A stretch of DNA of 64,000 nt from Dehalococcoidales bacterium (GTDB lineage: Bacteria; Chloroflexota; Dehalococcoidia; Dehalococcoidales; UBA2162). Positions 35,396-44,105 of the stretch are shown here, piece by piece (within the stretch, counting starts at the first letter, position 1; every line of letters starts with the position of its first letter). The notes beneath the pieces were generated by a model. The model did not search any database. It worked only from the letters and a program-made list of their open reading frames with translations, and was not told the origin of the DNA. Location of the stretch: contig JAFGCW010000005.1 in NCBI GenBank assembly GCA_016932435.1, positions 69,192-133,191 of the forward strand, written 5' to 3'. Made by a program: the position numbers and the translations under genes.

Positions 35396-36187
35396 ATGTC
35401 ACAAAAAGGAAAAATTGCTCTGATTACCGGGGGTTCTCGTGGTATCGGACAGGCCATAACTCTTAAACTGGCGTCCGATGGAGCCGACGTTATCATTAAC
35501 TGCCTGCGTAAGCGGAAAGCCGCTGAAGAAACAGCTAAAAAAGCCGGCGAGATGGGAGTACAAACCCATGTTATCAGGGCAAACCTTGCCGAACCGGAAA
35601 AGATCGAGGGTATGTTCGCTGAAATAAAAGAAAAATTCGGCCGACTCGATATCCTCGTCAATAACGCAGCGTCCGGCATTGCCCGTACTGCAATGGAACT
35701 CGAGTATGACGCCTGGGACTGGACGATGAATGTGAATGCCCGTGCAGCCCTGCTCTGTTCTCAGCAGGCTGCGAAACTGATGGTGAATGGCGGGGTTATA
35801 ATAAACATTACCAGTCTCGGCTCTAAGCTGGTTACACCGGTATATACCGCGGTCGGTGTGTCCAAGGCAGCTCTTGAAGCACTTACCCGTTATCTGGCCG
35901 TTGAACTTGCCGGTAAGAATATCAGGGTGAATGCGGTTTCAGCAGCAGCGGTGGAAACAGAAACCGTTAAATTATACACCTCTGATCCTAACCTCCCTCG
36001 GTCGATTGTTACGACCACTCTTGCCGGAAGAATGGTGCAGCCGGAAGATATAGCCGACACCGTGGCGTTCCTTTGCAGCGACCGGGCCGAGATGATACGG
36101 GGACAGGTAATTGTCGTTGACGGCGGGGTATCGCTTACACTAATGAGTGGTACGCAAAGTACGGATGATGGAGAAACCGGTGACTGA
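35396..36187 (+). CDS. fabL: Enoyl-ACP reductase III (FabL-like SDR)
   Basis: 263-residue short-chain dehydrogenase. N-terminal cofactor loop GGSRGIGQA and NNAASGIARTAMELE, DWTMNVNARALL-like segment, and the Tyr-(6)-Lys pair in VYTAVGVSKAALEALTRY. These features, especially VNNAASG, WDWTMN and VGVSKAALEALTRYLAVEL, match Bacillus FabL rather than FabG. It would reduce trans-2-enoyl-ACP with NADPH, completing the elongation cycle. The C-terminal RGQVIVVDGG is typical. Overlaps the start of fabF. Confidence 0.82.
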   Translation: MSQKGKIALITGGSRGIGQAITLKLASDGADVIINCLRKRKAAEETAKKAGEMGVQTHVIRANLAEPEKIEGMFAEIKEKFGRLDILVNNAASGIARTAMELEYDAWDWTMNVNARAALLCSQQAAKLMVNGGVIINITSLGSKLVTPVYTAVGVSKAALEALTRYLAVELAGKNIRVNAVSAAAVETETVKLYTSDPNLPRSIVTTTLAGRMVQPEDIADTVAFLCSDRAEMIRGQVIVVDGGVSLTLMSGTQSTDDGETGD

Positions 36188-37415
36188 AACAAACAGGATT
36201 GTAATAACCGGAATGGGAACGATTACTCCGCTGGGTCTTACTGTCGAAGAACACTGGCAGGGACTGATTGCGGGAAAATCCGCCATCGGGCTTATAACCA
36301 GGTTCGATACGGAGAAATATCCGGTCAAGGTTGCCGCTGAAGTAAAAGGCTTCGATCCTGAATATTATATGGATATCAAGCGGGTCGACCGCACGTCATT
36401 ATGCACCCAGTTCGCTATTGCCGCGACTAAGATGGCACTGCACGATGCATATTTGGATATCGAGAAAGAAAAACCTGAAAGGGTAGGCACCATAATCGCG
36501 ACGAGTGGCTCGATGGATATGCTGATTGACGAGGGAGAGGTGCTGAATAGACGTGGTCCGATGCGTATCAATCCTCTTTTAATAAGCAAGATATCTCCCA
36601 GTATGGTATCTGCCATTACTGCCCTGGAATTCGGTCTTAAAGGCCCGAACAGCAGCCTTAACAGCGCCTGTGCCAGCGGCAACGACGCCATAGGAACCGC
36701 GATGAACCTGCTGAGACTCGGTCATGCCGATGTGGTGATTGCCGGTGGGGCTGAAACTCAGGTAAACCGACTTGCAATCGCTGTAACCGGGCGTGTAGGA
36801 GCATTAAGCCGGCAGCCCGATCCGGAGAAAGCCTGCCGCCCCTTCGACCTTAACCGTGATGGTATGGTATATGGCGAAGGAGCCGCCATCCTCGTTCTCG
36901 AAACACTCGAACATGCTCAGCAAAGAAAGGCATCGATACTCGCCGAAGTTGCCGGAGCCGGATGGTCGTTTGATGCCTTTAACGAAACAGCCCCTGATCC
37001 TGAAATGGAAGCCGTTGCTATGAAAGCCGCGTTAAACGATGCGAAAGTACATCCGAATGAAGTTGATTATATAAACGCTCATGGAACAAGCACGAAGTTT
37101 AACGATGCTGCTGAAACCAGGGCGATGAAAATATTCTTCGGAGAGCAGGCATATAAGATACCGGTCAGTTCGAATAAATCGATGATAGGACATCTTGCCT
37201 GCGCCGCCGGGGCGGTGGAAGCGATCGGGTCTGTAATGACCGTTAAAGAAGGTATAATACCACCTACTATTCATTATGAAATCCCGGACCCAGATTGTGA
37301 TCTGGATTATGTACCGAATATATCCCGCGAACAGACGGTTAATGTATGTCTGTCCAATTCTTTCGGCATGGGCGGACAGAACTGCTGTATCGTAATAATA
37401 AAATATACTGGATGA
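36165..37415 (+). CDS. fabF: 3-oxoacyl-ACP synthase II (FabF-like)
   Basis: About 416 residues. Condenses malonyl-ACP with acyl-ACP. Catalytic Cys169 in SACASGND, His in NAHGTSTKFND, and the KSMIGHLACAAGA motif with Lys and second His. The start is one of two adjacent ATGs (36165 or 36168) inside the fabL end; a GTG six codons earlier is less likely. No FabH or FabD is present in this operon, so initiation and malonyl loading depend on genes elsewhere, or priming comes from acyl chains supplied by PlsX. Confidence 0.92.
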   Translation: MMEKPVTETNRIVITGMGTITPLGLTVEEHWQGLIAGKSAIGLITRFDTEKYPVKVAAEVKGFDPEYYMDIKRVDRTSLCTQFAIAATKMALHDAYLDIEKEKPERVGTIIATSGSMDMLIDEGEVLNRRGPMRINPLLISKISPSMVSAITALEFGLKGPNSSLNSACASGNDAIGTAMNLLRLGHADVVIAGGAETQVNRLAIAVTGRVGALSRQPDPEKACRPFDLNRDGMVYGEGAAILVLETLEHAQQRKASILAEVAGAGWSFDAFNETAPDPEMEAVAMKAALNDAKVHPNEVDYINAHGTSTKFNDAAETRAMKIFFGEQAYKIPVSSNKSMIGHLACAAGAVEAIGSVMTVKEGIIPPTIHYEIPDPDCDLDYVPNISREQTVNVCLSNSFGMGGQNCCIVIIKYTG

Positions 37416-37419
37416 AATT

Positions 37420-38172
37420 ATGATTACTGTAAATCTTGAAAACAAGACGGCCCTTGTAACCGGAGCTTCACGGGGACTCGGAAAAGCTATAGCACTCAAA
37501 CTTGCTTCGTGCGGCGCGGACGTTGCCGTTAATTACCGTTCCAGCGATGAAGCGGCGGAGAGTGTTTGCCGTGAAATAGAAGAAACGGGAAGAAAATCGA
37601 TGCTTTGCAAGACTGACGTATCCGATTCGGAAGCGGTCAAGCAAATGGTCCGCAAGATAACCGATGAATGGGGAGGGATAGATATCCTGGTAAATAATGC
37701 GGGTATTGTTAAAGACTCCCTCATTCTACGAATGTCCGATGAATCGTGGGATGATGTTATCAACACCAATCTGCGCAGTGCCTACCTGTGCGCCAGATAT
37801 GCGTTACGGTCAATGATCTCAAAGAGATGGGGGAGGATAATAAATATATCTTCTCTCGCCGGTATCATTGGTAATGCAGGTCAGGCTAATTACTCAGCGG
37901 CAAAAGGCGGGTTGATCGCCCTGACAAAAAGCATTGCAAGAGAAACAGGACCCAGAAATATCACAGTGAACGCTATAGCCCCCGGATTCATCGTTACCGA
38001 TATGACGATGGAAAATCTACCCGAAGAAACAAGAGACACCATGCTGGCACGTATTCCCCTGGGACGGTTTGGATCTACTGACGACGTTGCAGAACTGGCA
38101 GCCTTTCTAGCAAGTGAGGAAGCCGGTTATATTACTGCTCAGGTCATCGGTATCGATGGCGGCATACTTTAA
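37420..38172 (+). CDS. fabG: 3-oxoacyl-ACP reductase (FabG-like SDR)
   Basis: 250-residue SDR with TGASRGLGKAIAL, NNAGIVKDSLILRM, and the catalytic triad in SSLAGIIGNAGQANYSAAK. The NAG..(K/R)D..(L/M).RM pattern and length are those of FabG. It reduces 3-oxoacyl-ACP to the (R)-3-hydroxy form using NADPH. Four bases after fabF. Confidence 0.9.
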   Translation: MITVNLENKTALVTGASRGLGKAIALKLASCGADVAVNYRSSDEAAESVCREIEETGRKSMLCKTDVSDSEAVKQMVRKITDEWGGIDILVNNAGIVKDSLILRMSDESWDDVINTNLRSAYLCARYALRSMISKRWGRIINISSLAGIIGNAGQANYSAAKGGLIALTKSIARETGPRNITVNAIAPGFIVTDMTMENLPEETRDTMLARIPLGRFGSTDDVAELAAFLASEEAGYITAQVIGIDGGIL

Positions 38173-38183
38173 GGAGGTAGAAA

Positions 38184-39038
38184 ATGGCTAATGTAGGTAT
38201 TGTTACCGACTCTATTGCTTGCTTACCCCCGGAAATTATCAAGAAGTATGATATCAGAATTATCCCTGTACCACTCAATATCAACGGTAAACCTTACCGT
38301 GACGGCGTTGATATTAAACCCGAAGGCTTCTGGGAAATCTTTGGTGAGGTTAAAGAATTCACCACCGGCGCTCCGGCATTAAGTGTCTACACAGACATGT
38401 TTTCGGATATTGCCAGTACTTACGATGGTATTGTAGCGACCTTTGTCTCACAAGGTCTTAGCGCCATCGGAGAAGCAGCCGTCCAGGCAGCTGACTTAAT
38501 GAAAAAAGAGAATCCAAGTCTTAATATCGAGATAATAGACAGCCGTACCGCAGCCGGAGCTGAGGGTTTCCTCGTCGAAGAAGCGGCAAAGGCGGCAAAG
38601 GAAGGGAAAAGTTTCGTAGAAGTAGCCCAGGTTGTGAAAGACACCATTCCCAAAGTGAAATTCGCTACCGCTATGGAAACACTTAAATACCTTATTAAGA
38701 GTGGAAGGGCACCAAAAACAGCTTACATGGGAGAGTTATTCCAGGTTAAACCCATTATAGGAATGGTGAACAATACCGGAGAAGTGGAGAACCTTGGGCG
38801 TGCCCGTGGATGGGATAAAGCTCTGGTAAAACTACTCGATATAATATCTGAGAACATTGGCTCCAGCCAGACTGTCAGGTTCAATGTTCACTATACGAAT
38901 TCGATTGAAGCCGGGGTGAAACTAAAGCAGATGGTGATCGACCGGTTCAATCCTTCTGATGTATATTTCACCCCTTATACACCTGTTATGGCAGGCCATA
39001 CCGGCCCGGTTATGGCAGTTTCTTTCTATCATCAGTAA
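38184..39038 (+). CDS. fakB: DegV-family fatty-acid binding protein (FakB-like)
   Basis: 284 residues, DegV fold (VGIVTDSIACLPPEI; TTGAPALSVYTDMF; IEIIDSRTAAGAEGFLV; GRAPKTAYMGELFQVKPI). In firmicutes FakB presents a bound fatty acid to FakA for phosphorylation. The FakA-like kinase is the next gene, so the pair forms a fatty-acid kinase. A clear AAGGAGG precedes the ATG. Confidence 0.85.
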   Translation: MANVGIVTDSIACLPPEIIKKYDIRIIPVPLNINGKPYRDGVDIKPEGFWEIFGEVKEFTTGAPALSVYTDMFSDIASTYDGIVATFVSQGLSAIGEAAVQAADLMKKENPSLNIEIIDSRTAAGAEGFLVEEAAKAAKEGKSFVEVAQVVKDTIPKVKFATAMETLKYLIKSGRAPKTAYMGELFQVKPIIGMVNNTGEVENLGRARGWDKALVKLLDIISENIGSSQTVRFNVHYTNSIEAGVKLKQMVIDRFNPSDVYFTPYTPVMAGHTGPVMAVSFYHQ

Positions 39039-39061
39039 ACCTTGCCTGTCAGGAGAATATA

Positions 39062-40687
39062 TTGAACCATCAATCGACACTCAGTGGGAAAGATCTAAAA
39101 GATATGCTAATTGCCGGCACTGGCTGGCTTGAAAAAATCGTACCTGATATCAATGCGTTAAATGTATACCCGGTACCAGATGGCGATTGCGGAATAAATA
39201 TGTTTTTTACCATGCGTTCCAGCCTGGACGAAGCCGCCGGTCTGGATAATAACGCAGGTATTTCCATGGTAGCTGCAGCCCTGGCAAAAGGAGCTTTGAT
39301 GGGTGCCCGCGGCAACAGCGGTGTCATCCTTTCTCAGATATGGCGTGGACTCTCCGAAGGAGTAAAGGGGAAAGAAACCATCAATGCGAAGGAATTTGCT
39401 ATCGCCCTGGAACAGGCATCGGAAACAGCGCGTCATGCTCTGAGTAATCCGGTTGAAGGGACAATCCTTACTGTTATAAAAGATGCTGCGTCCGCTGCTA
39501 CTCGGGAAGCCCTGAATTCGGATTCAAGCCCTATATCGACTATCGAAGCAGCGGTCGATGCCGCCAGGATTTCGGTAAAAAAGACTCCTGACCTTCTGCA
39601 GGTGCTCAAAGACGCCGGCGTGGTGGATGCCGGTGGACACGGCTTTTTCACTCTTCTCGAGGGTGCGTTACTCCACATAAAAAATGACATGGATAATCGT
39701 TCTCCTGAGCTACTCAACAGCACTACCGTTCGGTCGGTTCAGACACCTCAGATCACTCCCGAAGAAGAACCGTACGGATTCTGTACCCAGTTTATGATAA
39801 ATGGCACCGATCTCAATCTGCCCGGTCTAAAGGCCAGCCTGACTGGTATGGGAAAATCTCTGATCGTCGTAGGAGACTCTAATAATATTAGAGTCCATAT
39901 CCACACACAGGAACCTGATAAAGTCCTTGAAACTGCATTGGATTATGGCGAGCCGGTCGACATCGATATTAATAATATGGACGAACAGCATATCGAGTTC
40001 CTCGTCCTCCATAAGGAAAAAATGACGAAAAACGGAACCGCGATCATTGCCGTGGTCAACGGTGACGGTATGATGAATGTCTTCTCCGACTTCGGTGTAT
40101 CTGCGATAATACCCGGCGGTCAGACGATGAATCCAAGTACCATGGATATGCTGCAGACTGTCGAAGAAGTCACTCCGGATAATATCATCTTTCTGCCGAA
40201 TAATAAGAACGTTATCCCTACGGCTAACCTGCTACAGCCATTGACCAGGAAGAACATACAAATAATTCCTTCTGAAACAATACCACAGGGTATTGCCGCT
40301 TTGATTTCCTATATTCCGGAAGAAGATTTTGACACGAATGTGGCGGAAATGATCGATGCTATAACCACAGTCAGGACAATAGAGATAACCCATGCCACCC
40401 GTACCACCATGCTGAATGGATTGAGTATAACCGGTGGTGAGATAATAGGTTTACTCGATGGCAATATCCTGACCTCAGGGAAGGACTATCAGGATACCAT
40501 AACGGAGTTACTGGCAAAGATTGACATGGAAGGGAAAAACATTCTGACAATCTACTATGGGAAGGATGCCGATCCCGACCAAGCACAGGAAATCAGTAAA
40601 ATAATAGGTGATCGATATACAGGGCTGGAGATCGGCGTCGTAGACGGCGGTCAACCTCACTATGAATATATTATCTCCGTCGATTAA
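39062..40687 (+). CDS. fakA: Fatty-acid kinase catalytic subunit (FakA, DAK2/DhaL domain)
   Basis: 541 residues. The N-terminal DhaL-type kinase domain has NVYPVPDGDCGINMFF (Mg/ATP aspartates), GARGNSGVILSQIWRG and GVVDAGGHGF. The linker and C-terminal half (residues ~220-541) follow the YloV/FakA plan, ending in a DegV-like part (TIYYGKDADPDQA). It phosphorylates fatty acid held by FakB to acyl-phosphate, which PlsX can pass to ACP. Starts at TTG after AGGAGA. Confidence 0.88.
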   Translation: MNHQSTLSGKDLKDMLIAGTGWLEKIVPDINALNVYPVPDGDCGINMFFTMRSSLDEAAGLDNNAGISMVAAALAKGALMGARGNSGVILSQIWRGLSEGVKGKETINAKEFAIALEQASETARHALSNPVEGTILTVIKDAASAATREALNSDSSPISTIEAAVDAARISVKKTPDLLQVLKDAGVVDAGGHGFFTLLEGALLHIKNDMDNRSPELLNSTTVRSVQTPQITPEEEPYGFCTQFMINGTDLNLPGLKASLTGMGKSLIVVGDSNNIRVHIHTQEPDKVLETALDYGEPVDIDINNMDEQHIEFLVLHKEKMTKNGTAIIAVVNGDGMMNVFSDFGVSAIIPGGQTMNPSTMDMLQTVEEVTPDNIIFLPNNKNVIPTANLLQPLTRKNIQIIPSETIPQGIAALISYIPEEDFDTNVAEMIDAITTVRTIEITHATRTTMLNGLSITGGEIIGLLDGNILTSGKDYQDTITELLAKIDMEGKNILTIYYGKDADPDQAQEISKIIGDRYTGLEIGVVDGGQPHYEYIISVD

Positions 40688-40701
40688 CCGGCAGGTATCA
40701 T

Positions 40702-41505
40702 ATGCAGGATCTTACTCCCACATCTAAACTGATCAGCCTCGATGGGAAAACCGCAGTAATAACCGGCGGTGCCCGTGGGATAGGCCTTGCCATTACACGA
40801 AGACTCGCGGATGCTGGTGCTGTTGTTGTCATCGGTGACATTGATATCCTGGAAGCAGAAAACGCGGTAAGTCAACTCAAATCACAGGAAATTGATGCAC
40901 ATTATGTGAAGTGCGATGTAACTATAGAATCAGAGGTCCAGCAGATGATTGAGGATAGTCTGAAAAAAACAGGCAGAATCGATATCCTGGTGAATAATGC
41001 CGGAATATATCCAAGGAAATCCCTTGAAGAAATGACCGGAGAGGATTTTCAGAAAGTACTTTCAGTCAATCTGACCGGCACGTTCCTGTGCGGTCGTTAC
41101 GCCGCTGATGCAATGATAACACAAGAGCAAGGCGGCAGTATCATTAATATTGCATCGATCGAGGCTCTACACCCTTCCTCGGCAGGTATGTCCGCTTATG
41201 ACGCATCAAAAGGCGGAGTACTTATGCTCACAAAGAGTATGGCAAGTGAACTCGGGAAGCATGATATCCGTGTTAACGCAATCGCTCCGGGAGCTATAAA
41301 GACCCGGGGTATGCTTTCCCAGACTTCTCCCTCCGGAGACAGAGCACAGCTTAAAGAACTCAAATCATTTCTGTCTCGTATCTCCTTAGGCAGAATGGGC
41401 GATGCTGATGATATAGCCAGAACCGCCTTGTTCCTGGCATCCGATATGGCTGAGTATATCACCGGGGAGATGATAATCGTCGATGGCGGTTTCCTGGTTT
41501 CGTAA
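40702..41505 (+). CDS. SDR-family oxidoreductase
   Basis: 267-residue short-chain dehydrogenase (ITGGARGIGLAITRRLADAG; VIGDIDI; NNAGIYPRKSLEEM; SAYDASKGG). GDID after beta-2 suggests NAD rather than NADP preference. Last gene of the operon; the substrate could be a hydroxyacyl-CoA from the Bcr-like part or another alcohol. Distinct from fabG and fabL in this cluster. Confidence 0.88.
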   Translation: MQDLTPTSKLISLDGKTAVITGGARGIGLAITRRLADAGAVVVIGDIDILEAENAVSQLKSQEIDAHYVKCDVTIESEVQQMIEDSLKKTGRIDILVNNAGIYPRKSLEEMTGEDFQKVLSVNLTGTFLCGRYAADAMITQEQGGSIINIASIEALHPSSAGMSAYDASKGGVLMLTKSMASELGKHDIRVNAIAPGAIKTRGMLSQTSPSGDRAQLKELKSFLSRISLGRMGDADDIARTALFLASDMAEYITGEMIIVDGGFLVS

Positions 41506-41535
41506 AGATTGTAATCAGTATATGCAATACAATCT
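41506..41535 (+). terminator. Weak stem-loop after the fatty-acid operon
   Basis: AGATTGTA and TACAATCT form an 8-bp stem over a 14-base loop, followed by only a short T-rich stretch. Possible terminator for the long operon; low strength. Confidence 0.35.
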
Positions 41536-41632
41536 ACTTTCCGTTTCAGCCCAATTATCGAGGAATTTGAAAAAATATATCTTTCGAGAAAATACACATA
41601 ATGTGCATCAATGATTCAGTTCGGCGGTAGTT

Positions 41633-43072
41633 TTATTCTTTTGAAAATGTAATCTTTAACGCCGAATCTTTCGCCCAATAATATCCTTCGGTTTTATAGG
41701 TATTGAAATAAGTTACGAACTCATTCAACTCCTCACCGCGTTTGGTTGCTGTAAACCTGTCCGGGGCTTGATCCAGTGAAAAAGGAATATCGTGAATTAC
41801 TATTTCAAACCATTGTATAGTTTGAGCGCGATTAGTATCCAGGTATTCATGTCGTATTATCAGGTGTTCGATTATGGTACCATCTTCTGAAACTCTGCCT
41901 ATCATGTATTCTGAATGCCTGTCTTGTGACCATTCCATTGAAAAATGCGTCCCTTCCCAGGTCACATCTCCTTTTGAATCCCATTCCCACAAGAAAACAC
42001 CGGTTTTCAGGTCTATATAGTCATGCTGCACTGAGAAATTCAGGTCGAATTTATTCATTTCATGTAATTCATTAAGAAAGTTCGCAGACTCTACAACTTC
42101 AACAGGGAGATAAGTTGAGGTGAGAACATTTTCACCCATTACTTCCGTATCGAGTACGTCCACAGACACGACATATGATCCAGGCTGCGTAAATAAATGA
42201 GAAACTTCACTCGTATAAGGAATCTTGACAACGGCCCCATCTCCAAAATCCCATTCATACGCTGAAGCAGAGGGAAAGATTTGTACTTGATGAGCTTGAA
42301 ATGTATATATAGTGTCCGTTTTCAATGGTCCAGATGGAGATACAATATACAAAGCCCCTTTCACACGAACCGATGTATCAGATGTAGCGATAACTGAGCT
42401 AACACTACTTTGATACAACAACTCCGCAGTTACATTATAAATTCCTTCTGTCACATATGAATGTGTGATTCCCTCAAGAGTTGTTGCTTCCAGTACCTCT
42501 ATGTTGTTATCACCAAAATGCATACATAGTCCTGTGTACACAGGACCAATTTCAGGATTGAGGATCTTCGGAATAAACTGAATTACCTTTTCGTAGAGCA
42601 CTTCTGTTTCTAACTCGAATACGATAGCTTCTACGGTAATTTCACGTTCATCGGTATCAATAAGGGGCGATCCTACCCCCAACGATTTATAATCTTCGGT
42701 GTTATAAAGATCGGCACGGATCTTATAAGTTCCTCCATCATAAAATACCTTTTCAACGCTTGTTACTCCTCCTTCCGTAGATGCAGTATCTAGATAATTC
42801 TTCCCATCGGAAATCTGAGTGAAAGTCCAGACAATCGTTTTTGTATTATCAGGAGCGTATTTCGTACCGGTACCTCGAGAATCAAACGTAATTATTTCTC
42901 CGGGATAAACAAATCCATCCCGATTATGAGCGTATTCTGTAGTAAAAGTAATTAACACTTCATTATGGCCTATTTCTTCTGGCCATATAACGTTCACTTC
43001 GTTTTCACAAGAAGTCACCGTCATTACCAACAAAATGGAAAATAGTAATATAACAACTTGATTTTTTTTCAA
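41633..43072 (-). CDS. PKD-type repeat lipoprotein
   Basis: 479-residue secreted protein. The TTG at 43072 (GGAGAG upstream) opens a signal peptide ending in the lipobox VMTVTSC, so Cys22 should be lipidated. Residues ~30-340 hold three PKD/Ig-like beta domains: VYPGEIITFDSRGTGTK, then TYKIRADLYN, and YEWDFGDGAVVKIPYTSEV, the classic WDFGDG of PKD. The C-terminal ~130 residues are unrecognised. An ATG further upstream would place extra hydrophobic residues before the signal and seems wrong. Likely a surface adhesion or scaffold protein; transcribed alone. Confidence 0.75.
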   Translation of the reverse strand: MKKNQVVILLFSILLVMTVTSCENEVNVIWPEEIGHNEVLITFTTEYAHNRDGFVYPGEIITFDSRGTGTKYAPDNTKTIVWTFTQISDGKNYLDTASTEGGVTSVEKVFYDGGTYKIRADLYNTEDYKSLGVGSPLIDTDEREITVEAIVFELETEVLYEKVIQFIPKILNPEIGPVYTGLCMHFGDNNIEVLEATTLEGITHSYVTEGIYNVTAELLYQSSVSSVIATSDTSVRVKGALYIVSPSGPLKTDTIYTFQAHQVQIFPSASAYEWDFGDGAVVKIPYTSEVSHLFTQPGSYVVSVDVLDTEVMGENVLTSTYLPVEVVESANFLNELHEMNKFDLNFSVQHDYIDLKTGVFLWEWDSKGDVTWEGTHFSMEWSQDRHSEYMIGRVSEDGTIIEHLIIRHEYLDTNRAQTIQWFEIVIHDIPFSLDQAPDRFTATKRGEELNEFVTYFNTYKTEGYYWAKDSALKITFSKE

Positions 43073-43309
43073 ATTCTCTCCATTAAATATCTGGAATAGC
43101 AGTTGACAAATAACTGTAAGCGCCGTCCAAAATAATGAAACAATACCAGGCCAAAACATGTAAATCCTAAATCGTATCCAGTCAAGCGAACGAAAGTATC
43201 AAATTAGAAGTATGCTGAAGCAGTATTACTAGAATCGATCAAGTATTGAAATAGTGCACAAACAAGCATAGAATTGGGAGGACTTATTCAAAAAAGTAAG
43301 GAGGTAAAA

Positions 43310-43771
43310 ATGGCAGAGACAAAATATGGCAAATACATCATCAGTGGAATACCGGACAAAATAAAGGAAGAGACCGCTAAAAGGCAGGAAATCGAGGGTG
43401 AAGGTGTAGGCAAAATGTTGCTTTACACAGATGGAGAATATAATCCGGGAGTCTACTATTTTACCACTCAATGGGTATATGGCCCGGATGAAAAGGGTAT
43501 ACCCCCGATAAAACATGACCATAGTTATGATGAATACCTTGGATTTTTCGGAAGTGACACCGATAATCCTGAAGACCTGTGTGGAGAAGTAGAACTCTCT
43601 CTTGGTGATGAAAAACACACCATCACCAAGAGTTGCGTGGTCTTTGTTCCAAAGGGAGTTTCACATTGCCCGATGAAATTCAAGCGTGTGGACAAGCCAA
43701 TATTCTATTTCGCTACCATACCCACAACCGGTTACAGTAAAGAAAACACAGATAAATATGCAAATGAGTAG
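43310..43771 (+). CDS. Cupin-fold protein
   Basis: 153 residues. The ATG has AAGGAGG 6 bases upstream. Cupin-like metal-site pattern: PIKHDHSYDEYLGFFGSD, then GDEKHTITKSCVVFVPKGVSHCP. The first His-X-His and the later His would bind a divalent metal. Function unknown; small cupins of this type act as isomerases, dioxygenases or sensors. Alone between the lipoprotein gene and the URO-D gene. Confidence 0.7.
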   Translation: MAETKYGKYIISGIPDKIKEETAKRQEIEGEGVGKMLLYTDGEYNPGVYYFTTQWVYGPDEKGIPPIKHDHSYDEYLGFFGSDTDNPEDLCGEVELSLGDEKHTITKSCVVFVPKGVSHCPMKFKRVDKPIFYFATIPTTGYSKENTDKYANE

Positions 43772-44105
43772 TCTATCAACTTAAGATACAGATCCGGATA
43801 AACGTAATTTATTCACAATCAGAGATATTGACAATTACGACTGAGCGAAATTAAGGTTCGTTTCGGTTAGCTTATAGCGTTCCCATAGTGACAGCAGCAA
43901 GAGCGGAAGTTCATCCAAAAAGCAATGAGTTTCCTACTCGCCACAGACTAACGACTGAATACTCCTGTTAATAATATTAGTGAAATAGATGACTGGTAGA
44001 TTCTTTTAGCCTGATATGTAAAAATAAAATCATTCGAATTTGTTTTTCTAATCATGGACATTGAGGTAGGATTGATTTATTCAAACAGTCAGAAGGAGGA
44101 ATAAC
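43772..44105. other. 334-base stretch without a gene
   Basis: No credible open frame. A TTGACA occurs at 43828 but the matching -10 position is poor. An AGAAGGAGG site just before 44106 serves the next gene. No long inverted repeat noticed. Confidence 0.6.

Noticed and set aside
43229..43618. Leftward open frame opposite the cupin gene
   Set aside because: Phe/Tyr-rich antisense product; the cupin frame has a clear AAGGAGG site and metal motif.
43828..43856. Promoter for the URO-D gene
   Set aside because: TTGACA is perfect but the sequence 17 bases on (TTAAGG) is a poor -10 and the distance to the gene is about 250 bases.
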